64,000 bases of DNA from Cohnella fermenti (lineage in GTDB: Bacteria > Bacillota > Bacilli > Paenibacillales > Paenibacillaceae). Under the pieces are notes generated by a model. It was not told the origin of the DNA, did not search any database, and saw only the letters and a program-made list of their open reading frames with translations. A program made the position numbers and the translations under genes. Below, one piece after another: positions 58,160-64,000 of this stretch. The DNA lies in contig NZ_SSOB01000032.1 in assembly GCF_004801405.1 (NCBI RefSeq), positions 1-64,000 on the forward strand. Reading direction: 5' to 3'. Position 1 is the stretch's first letter, and the number at the start of each line of letters is the position of its first letter.

Positions 58160-59191
58160 ATGTATAGATCAAATGAATTATTGTGCGAAAAAATCAAACT
58201 GGAACTCTCCAATATACAAGTGAAAACAATTAAACTCCGTCAGCTTGAAAATCTTTTCGAAGGAGAGGTGGAATACGATATATTCTTTGCAGCCATAAGG
58301 CAGTTAGAAATGGAAGAGCTTCTTAAACCGATTAAATCACATGGCATCAATCATCATGGCCTTGCTCATGCCTTTCGCATACAAAAACAAGATTTAAATA
58401 AACCGCTGCAGGAGCAAATCCGTATAAAACAATTACAAATACACCCTCTGATTAATTTATCATGCTATTTTACTTTGTCTCTTGAGACCTGGGAGAACGA
58501 TCAGGAATTAATCAATCGGTTAAATAGATATATAAACGAAAAGGGACTTCCGGACAAGGAGGCATTCTCCTCTGAACGTTCCTATGAACTTGCAGGCGAT
58601 GAAAAATGGATCGATGAAGGGGGAGGCCGTGCTTTTTTGGAACGAGTAGGGATCTACTCGTCACTGCGAATTGTCTCTATACCAGAACCACTAATGTTTG
58701 CTATAAATCCTTCGCAAATGGCATCGGCTGAGCATATTCATTTGATTGTAGAAAATAAGGCAGTGTACGCCGCGCTTTCTACTTGTCTTGTAGAGTCACC
58801 GTATACAACCTTAATTTATGGATCAGGAAAAAGCTTTTTATCTAGTATTATGAAATTGGAAGAACAATTGAATATGCCGGATCGAACGCATCGGCTTTTA
58901 TATTTTGGAGATCTGGATCGTGAGGGTATTACGATTTGGAATAGCCTTCATCATAGACGATTTGCTCCACCTTGTTTGATTTTTTATCGTGCGCTCCTTG
59001 AAAAAGATTTTACTTACGGCAAACAGAATCAACGGCATAATCATGAGGCAGAAAACAATTTTGTCAGATTTTTTCTGGCACATGAACAGGACAAGGTCCG
59101 TCAGATGCTAGCAAAGGGCGGCTATTACCCGCAAGAGGCTTTAAAAGCTGATGAACTTCGTGAAATATGGAGGCACTCATGGAAAGAGTAA
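58160..59191 (+). CDS. jetD: Wadjet protein JetD (Toprim nuclease subunit)
   Basis: 343 residues. The C-terminal half is a Toprim-type nuclease domain (DUF2220/JetD). The metal glutamate is in HLIVENKAVYAAL (~195), and the DxD motif is in LLYFGDLDREGITIWNSL (~250-252). The N-terminal part is helical. In Wadjet systems JetD cuts small circular DNA that the JetABC SMC complex has extruded, blocking plasmids. Here jetD comes first in the operon, unlike the jetABCD order of the well-known type I. It overlaps jetA. The gene is AT-rich against the GC-rich chromosome. Confidence 0.88.
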   Translation: MYRSNELLCEKIKLELSNIQVKTIKLRQLENLFEGEVEYDIFFAAIRQLEMEELLKPIKSHGINHHGLAHAFRIQKQDLNKPLQEQIRIKQLQIHPLINLSCYFTLSLETWENDQELINRLNRYINEKGLPDKEAFSSERSYELAGDEKWIDEGGGRAFLERVGIYSSLRIVSIPEPLMFAINPSQMASAEHIHLIVENKAVYAALSTCLVESPYTTLIYGSGKSFLSSIMKLEEQLNMPDRTHRLLYFGDLDREGITIWNSLHHRRFAPPCLIFYRALLEKDFTYGKQNQRHNHEAENNFVRFFLAHEQDKVRQMLAKGGYYPQEALKADELREIWRHSWKE

Positions 59192-60660
59192 TGGATGATG
59201 CTATCAAAGGATACGGTGAACGAGTAAAACGGCTAGCTATAATGGACCCTTTATTTCGATTAAAGTATCGAAAGAGAAATGAAGAAGATGAAAACGTGGA
59301 TTGGTTTTCTATGGGCTTGTTATCGCTTCTTTTCTTTTTTGAATGTATGCTTCAACGCCAATTTAAAAAAGGTGTTCCTGAATTATCAGATTTTTTGTAT
59401 AGTATCTGCGGAAAACGCTTGCAACTTAGTCGCTCACGTTTTCATCAAATTGCAGAAACCATTGTTCAAACGTACCGTGATCCAACAGGGAAAAGACAAG
59501 AGGAACAGTATTGGGATTGGGAGACAAGGATAACCGAAACATATTCCTTTTCTATTCTAAAGACAGCTGGATTTGATAAATCTGAAAATCGGCAATATTA
59601 TACGTTGGATGAAGCGGGAATCGAGCTTATTTTTGCTACTAAAGAGTATTACAGCGAGTTTCGAATTTCCATTAATCAACTTCTTATTCGTAAGCAACTT
59701 GAAAAAGGCGAATTTGTCAACGCTCTAACTGAAATACACGAAATGAGAATTGCCGTAGAAGTGATCCGGGAACAGATGCGTCGGCTTGGAATGGATGTCG
59801 TTAGAAATATCGTATCAGATGAGACTTATCAGAAATTTTTGCAAATCGTTAAAGACACTCACTCACGTTTGGTGAGAGAAGACGAAGAGTTCAAAGAATT
59901 GTACAATTTTGTCATGGATACGACTCAAAAGCAAAGTGCTGATTTGCAAACATCCAAAGATTTGAAAGCTTATGAGCAACTATTGCAAATCTCCAAAGAA
60001 TTAGGCGAGGTCCATCATTTGCACCAATTGTTACTCAAAGAGGCTATTCAATTAAAGAACAAAGCATTTGATTCGGCTAAACAGGCGCTTTATTCCATTG
60101 GATTACAAACTTTTCATTTCGATCATGAAATTGTATCACGACTTGTCTCTTCTCCATTGCCTCCTCTCGCGGCTAAGGGGTTAGCTACAACTTTCACATC
60201 GTTACATCGGCACAGAAGTTGGTCACTTTTGACGGTCTTTGATAAACAAAGAAGTTCTTCCTTCAATCAGGAGCCAACGAACTATGGTTACCCAGAAGTG
60301 GACGATGAGCAGGTTGAACAAAATCGACAGATACAACAAAAAAATTTCTCACTTATTATGAAACAAGTTCTGGAGATTATGAAGGAAAGTCGTGAAATCG
60401 AACTCAAGGAACTCAGTGAGTTGCTTCCATCACATATTGTGAACCATCGATCTTACTATGATTTCTGGCTAGTCCTGCATCAGCGTTCCCCAGCAAGGTG
60501 GGAGCCAGATCGAGACGGAGATGTTATGAATGGGGCGCTTGTGCAACTAGAAGGTGATGTTCTTGTTGTAACCGAATGCATAGGAGTCATTCAGCCCGCG
60601 CCTCGATTTGCCATTCAGAATATGCGTGTGGAACGGAGACTGAAAGAACGTGAGATATAA
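59179..60660 (+). CDS. jetA: Wadjet protein JetA (MukF-like kleisin subunit)
   Basis: About 493 residues from ATG 59179, where GGAGG stands 5 bases upstream (ATG 59167 is an alternative start). An N-terminal winged-helix-like region includes FSMGLLSLLFFFECMLQRQFKKGVPEL. The middle is helical (LNQLLIRKQLEKGEFVNALTEI). The C-terminal part has WEPDRDGDVMNGALVQLEGDVLVVTE. The kleisin bridges the JetC heads. Identified chiefly by position and size between JetD and JetB; the sequence resembles JetA proteins of Firmicutes. Overlaps jetD by 13 bases and jetB by 11. Confidence 0.82.
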   Translation: MERVMDDAIKGYGERVKRLAIMDPLFRLKYRKRNEEDENVDWFSMGLLSLLFFFECMLQRQFKKGVPELSDFLYSICGKRLQLSRSRFHQIAETIVQTYRDPTGKRQEEQYWDWETRITETYSFSILKTAGFDKSENRQYYTLDEAGIELIFATKEYYSEFRISINQLLIRKQLEKGEFVNALTEIHEMRIAVEVIREQMRRLGMDVVRNIVSDETYQKFLQIVKDTHSRLVREDEEFKELYNFVMDTTQKQSADLQTSKDLKAYEQLLQISKELGEVHHLHQLLLKEAIQLKNKAFDSAKQALYSIGLQTFHFDHEIVSRLVSSPLPPLAAKGLATTFTSLHRHRSWSLLTVFDKQRSSSFNQEPTNYGYPEVDDEQVEQNRQIQQKNFSLIMKQVLEIMKESREIELKELSELLPSHIVNHRSYYDFWLVLHQRSPARWEPDRDGDVMNGALVQLEGDVLVVTECIGVIQPAPRFAIQNMRVERRLKEREI

Positions 60661-61396
60661 TGAGCAGGCAGTGATGCAGGCATTTGAGATATTTGCAGCA
60701 TTAATGGGTAATGGGGAACAGTCTGGGAAGGAGATTGAACCTTATTTATTGAATGACGATGTTCGTAGTTTGACCGAACAATTCGCTTGGCGAGTCGACA
60801 GTGTAATTGTGCAAGCTGGAGATATATTGTACCTCATTCCGAAGACAGGTTTCTCTCCATTTCATTTAAAAATGGAAGAAGTACGTCGCGAACTTGGCGT
60901 GAATGCTACAAATGCTGATGTGTATATGATGTATTTATGCATTTTGATTTTTATAGGCGAATTTTATTGCAGTTATCAATCTTCCAATATCCAGCGTGAT
61001 TTTTTAACTGTTGATGAATGGCTGGACAAAGTTGGAGAACGGATAGAGACGTTGCGTGAGCATGGAGAAGAAGCGCTTTTGCGTTACGAGAAGGATTTTG
61101 ACTGCAATTGGATCGCGATTATCCAGAAATGGGACGCATTAAATGATATTCGAGAATCCTCCTTCAGACAAGCTGGGCGAACAGTTACACGAATCAGTTT
61201 CTTGTACAAAACATGTGAGTTTATGAAAAAACAACAGATATTGATGGAAATTGGCGATGATGAGTATACGCTGACCGAGAAAGCTCAGATCATTGTTCAG
61301 CGCTACTTTATGGAGACACAATACAATCGGGGCATTTTACAGTTCATGTATCAATATGATGGTCGAAAGGAGAACGAGAATGCCGGCAATATCTAA
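60650..61396 (+). CDS. jetB: Wadjet protein JetB (MukE-like subunit)
   Basis: About 248 residues. The likely start is GTG 60650, overlapping jetA; an ATG eight codons later is possible. A helical, winged-helix-rich protein (VRSLTEQFAWRVDSV, TVDEWLDKVGERIETLREHGEEALLRY). JetB binds the kleisin JetA as MukE binds MukF. The assignment rests on operon position, size and the partner genes. Confidence 0.8.
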   Translation: MRYNEQAVMQAFEIFAALMGNGEQSGKEIEPYLLNDDVRSLTEQFAWRVDSVIVQAGDILYLIPKTGFSPFHLKMEEVRRELGVNATNADVYMMYLCILIFIGEFYCSYQSSNIQRDFLTVDEWLDKVGERIETLREHGEEALLRYEKDFDCNWIAIIQKWDALNDIRESSFRQAGRTVTRISFLYKTCEFMKKQQILMEIGDDEYTLTEKAQIIVQRYFMETQYNRGILQFMYQYDGRKENENAGNI

Positions 61397-64000
61397 AATT
61401 AGATTTGCTAATGTTGTATATGAGGGCGGCGGAAAACGATATAATGATGAAACTTTTCGTTTCGATGGTCATAATGCCGCAATATTATTGGAAAATGGAG
61501 GAGGAAAGACGGTATTTATTCAAACGGCTCTCCAGGCAGTGATTCCCCATACTAACCTGGCAGACCGTAAGTTGCTCCAAACGCTAACATTAAGCGGCGC
61601 TCATGCGCATATTGCTATTGAATGGATTTTACAGGACAAGCCAAGACAATATGCGGTTACTGCGGTCACCTTGTTTCTTCGAAATGAAAGACTTGACTCT
61701 CATAAATACGTTTATACCTATACAACAAATGACGAAGGAGCTATCGAGAAAATACCATTCTCAGTTCCGGATTCGAGAGAAAATCTGCGCCCCGCTTCTG
61801 CCGGGGAAATAAATGATTACTATATAGGAATGAGCCGAAAGCATCTTACGGCAAAAACATTTTCAACCATTGAAAGCTATCGCGCTTATTTGGAAAAGCA
61901 TTTTAAAATCGTTGAAACTGAATGGGATTCGCTTGCTACGATTAATAGCGGTGAAGGCGACGTAGAGGCATTCTTTGAGAATTGCAAAACCACCTCTGAC
62001 CTGGTGAATCGATTGCTTATTCCTTCCGTACAAAAAGCAATCGGTGGACATGGTGTTGGGGGATTTACTGATTTGTTCGAAGGGAATCGGGATAATTTTC
62101 GAAAGAATAAGCAGCTTAAGGAACAGATTGAAGAAAATATACGGATTGAATCAGAATTGGCAGGTATGATGATTGGTTTCGAACGGCTGGATCAATTAAA
62201 GCAAGAAGAAAATAAATATTACGAGCAAATGAAGGCAATATATTCTTACACCTCTGCTCAAAAAGTGGAAGCGGATGAAAGATATAGCACGCTACAAAAG
62301 CAACTAGAGAGTCTAATAGAGGAAGAAAAGATACTCGAGCAAGAGCATGCGTCGCTTGCTATTGCTGACTTGACTATTAAGGAAGAACAAGCGAATCGGT
62401 ACTTTCTTGAGTCAAGAACTGCTTATGAAACGATTAAAACCGAGCAACTCAAAGTACAGCATGAATTGGAAAAATTAAAGTATTTACGAGACAAACAGGA
62501 TTATGATCGCAAAACAGCTCAGTTACAGGCAGAGGAACTGCGTCTGAAATCATTAGATGAAGAGCATGACGAATCGGAGTTAAAGGAACAGCTGCAGGTC
62601 ACGCTAGCTCAATTAAAAGATGTGTATGAAGACAAGGAGCACTACTTAGGGAGAGAGTATGAGGCGGTTAAACGTCAGATCGAGAATACCAAACAAGAAA
62701 AAACGAAATTAGATCAGGATATTGAGAGTAAGCATGCTCAATTGATTGAACTCGATAAACAAACGGTAAAGTTCTCTGTATTAACCGATGAGCTGGTAAA
62801 GCAGAAGGAACGCATTGAACTTGAAATTTTGGAAAACAGCCAGCAACTCGTAGAAAGCGAGTTAGTCATCTGGATAAACAAACTGGAGCAAGTTCAAAAA
62901 GAACTTGTTGAGCAGAAAGCGCTAGAGCAGAAGGCTCAAAAGGAGAAAGAAGAAAATCTTGAATTGATCGGTTTTCTTCGTGAAGATATAAGGGTCACAG
63001 AACTTTCACATCAGGATGCGGAAAATGTTGTGAAGAGGGTCATTCAAGAGCAAGAACAACTCCTTACGGATTTACGTGGTTTGTATGCACTGAGAAATGT
63101 TTCGGATGTTTATTTGGAGCAGGACAAAATTGTGATGTCGCTTGAAATTGAGGAGACAAAGAAGAAAAAAACGCTAGAAAGCGCGCGGCTAAAGGAACGG
63201 GTTGCTAGCCGTTTGCAGGATTCATACGGTGATTTGGATGTCTTTACGGCTGACCCTTGGATTCGCCAGTGGATCAGACAAATCGATTATCCTGTCGAAA
63301 GCGGAACGGATTTTGCTGAAAGATTATTACGTGAAACGCAACTAAACAAGCAGGAATTATTTGTTCGTTTTCCGTTTTGGCAGATGAGTATTGTGGTCCA
63401 ACCTGAGAATAAGCACATAATTGAAAAGAAACTTGAAGATTCTGCTAGCGAGCTTACTTTTCCAGTAATAGTACTTTCTGTTTATGAAGCCAGGACACTT
63501 GCCGAACAACCATTTATTTATCAAACAGTGACACCGTCTTATTGGCCGGATGTGTTAGAAACGTCAGGCTTTGAACTATGGAAGCAAAAAATTGCGGATC
63601 ATGCAAAGGCAGCAGCCGACAATGTAAAGCATTGTGAGTTTGAGTTGAACGGCATTATAAGGATGATGGATGATCTTAAACGTTTCCTTCAACGTAATTC
63701 ATATAAAGTATATAAAGAACGGGTTGAACAGAAAAAGCAATGCGAAGAGAAGCTGCGTCAACTCCGTGGGGAGATTGTTCAATTAGATACCAGCTTAGCC
63801 GAAAACGAAAAAGTGATAGTAACGATAGCGGAAAAAAGACAGTGGTTATCCGATTTTATTCGTAAGTTAGAGTATAAAATGCGTAAAGCTGCAGAGTGGC
63901 AAAATAAAGTGAAAGAACTACAGACGATTAATATTCAACTTAAAGCATGCAGCGAGGAAATGAAAATTGCTCAATTAATGATAGATCGAATGAAAAAAGA
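61380..64000 (+). CDS. jetC: Wadjet protein JetC (MukB-like SMC ATPase), 3' end outside window
   Basis: Open from ATG 61380 (AAAGGAG upstream, 17-base overlap with jetB) to the window edge, at least 873 residues. The ATPase head has the Walker A motif LENGGGKT at ~37-44, then a globular part to ~230 (KAIGGHGVGGFTDLFEGNRDNF). A long coiled coil rich in E, K and Q fills ~240-540, a globular (hinge-like) segment follows (RLQDSYGDLDVFTADPWIRQWIRQ), and coiled coil resumes. The C-terminal Walker B and signature motifs must lie beyond the edge. JetC drives DNA loop extrusion. Confidence 0.88.
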   Translation, partial: MPAISKIRFANVVYEGGGKRYNDETFRFDGHNAAILLENGGGKTVFIQTALQAVIPHTNLADRKLLQTLTLSGAHAHIAIEWILQDKPRQYAVTAVTLFLRNERLDSHKYVYTYTTNDEGAIEKIPFSVPDSRENLRPASAGEINDYYIGMSRKHLTAKTFSTIESYRAYLEKHFKIVETEWDSLATINSGEGDVEAFFENCKTTSDLVNRLLIPSVQKAIGGHGVGGFTDLFEGNRDNFRKNKQLKEQIEENIRIESELAGMMIGFERLDQLKQEENKYYEQMKAIYSYTSAQKVEADERYSTLQKQLESLIEEEKILEQEHASLAIADLTIKEEQANRYFLESRTAYETIKTEQLKVQHELEKLKYLRDKQDYDRKTAQLQAEELRLKSLDEEHDESELKEQLQVTLAQLKDVYEDKEHYLGREYEAVKRQIENTKQEKTKLDQDIESKHAQLIELDKQTVKFSVLTDELVKQKERIELEILENSQQLVESELVIWINKLEQVQKELVEQKALEQKAQKEKEENLELIGFLREDIRVTELSHQDAENVVKRVIQEQEQLLTDLRGLYALRNVSDVYLEQDKIVMSLEIEETKKKKTLESARLKERVASRLQDSYGDLDVFTADPWIRQWIRQIDYPVESGTDFAERLLRETQLNKQELFVRFPFWQMSIVVQPENKHIIEKKLEDSASELTFPVIVLSVYEARTLAEQPFIYQTVTPSYWPDVLETSGFELWKQKIADHAKAAADNVKHCEFELNGIIRMMDDLKRFLQRNSYKVYKERVEQKKQCEEKLRQLRGEIVQLDTSLAENEKVIVTIAEKRQWLSDFIRKLEYKMRKAAEWQNKVKELQTINIQLKACSEEMKIAQLMIDRMKK

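Noticed and set aside
1..64000. CRISPR array
   Set aside because: No regularly spaced 24-40 base repeats with unique spacers were seen; the tandem repeats at 16.7 and 26 kb have no spacer structure.

Overview
The window looks like a chromosome segment of a GC-rich Firmicute of the Paenibacillaceae (Paenibacillus or Cohnella type). The grounds are Firmicute ribosome binding sites (AGGAGG with 6-10 base spacing), ATG/GTG/TTG starts, YesM/YesN-type two-component systems beside CUT1 sugar ABC transporters without their own ATPase, a bacillithiol-linked YtxJ protein, and TTGACA/TATAAT promoters. The species cannot be named from sequence alone. Most of 0-50 kb is GC-rich, whereas the Wadjet operon at the right end is clearly AT-rich.

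Layout. 1-270: left part of an IS1182-like insertion sequence. 0.8-4.8 kb: lactonase-like amidohydrolase, AraC regulator, ADP-ribosylglycohydrolase-family enzyme and a broken response regulator. 4.8-8 kb: redox or efflux module (TetR, ArsR-rhodanese, YtxJ, MFS pump) with two matching 18-bp operator-like palindromes. 8-9 kb: two small secreted proteins. 9.4-14.5 kb: esterase, then an OmpR-type two-component system and a hydrolase-FabH pair that share a 24-bp upstream motif. 14.5-18 kb: AraC regulator, FAD oxidoreductase and M20 amidohydrolase. 18.2-23.5 kb: probable organosulfur or xenobiotic assimilation operon (two flavin monooxygenases, a degenerate amidohydrolase, MFS and TSUP transporters). 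23.6-26.5 kb: secreted CYTH-like protein, DinB protein and a repeat-rich gene-free kilobase.

26.5-47.9 kb is a divergent polysaccharide-utilisation region centred on 35.7-36.1 kb. The left arm has two permeases, YesM/YesN, a binding lipoprotein, a KdgF-like cupin and a heparinase II/III-type lyase, which together suggest a uronate-containing polymer. The right arm has a binding lipoprotein, two permeases, YesM/YesN, a GH35 beta-galactosidase, a Gfo/Idh/MocA oxidoreductase, a PLP enzyme and a DUF4091 protein. An SDR dehydrogenase with an upstream cre-like site and a TetR regulator follow.

50-57.5 kb is a mobile, conflict-type island. Two intact tRNA-Leu(CAG) genes, each preceded by the same ~230-bp structured non-coding unit and a 5' tRNA-Leu remnant, flank a ~6-kb segment. 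That segment encodes a TOTE-type primase-helicase, a toxin-antitoxin pair, a small protein and two overlapping tyrosine recombinases (one broken). A second toxin-antitoxin pair lies just outside. From 58.16 kb to the window edge runs a Wadjet operon in the order jetD-jetA-jetB-jetC, with jetC cut by the window end. The least explained signal is the duplicated, apparently covarying RNA-like unit upstream of the tRNA-Leu genes.
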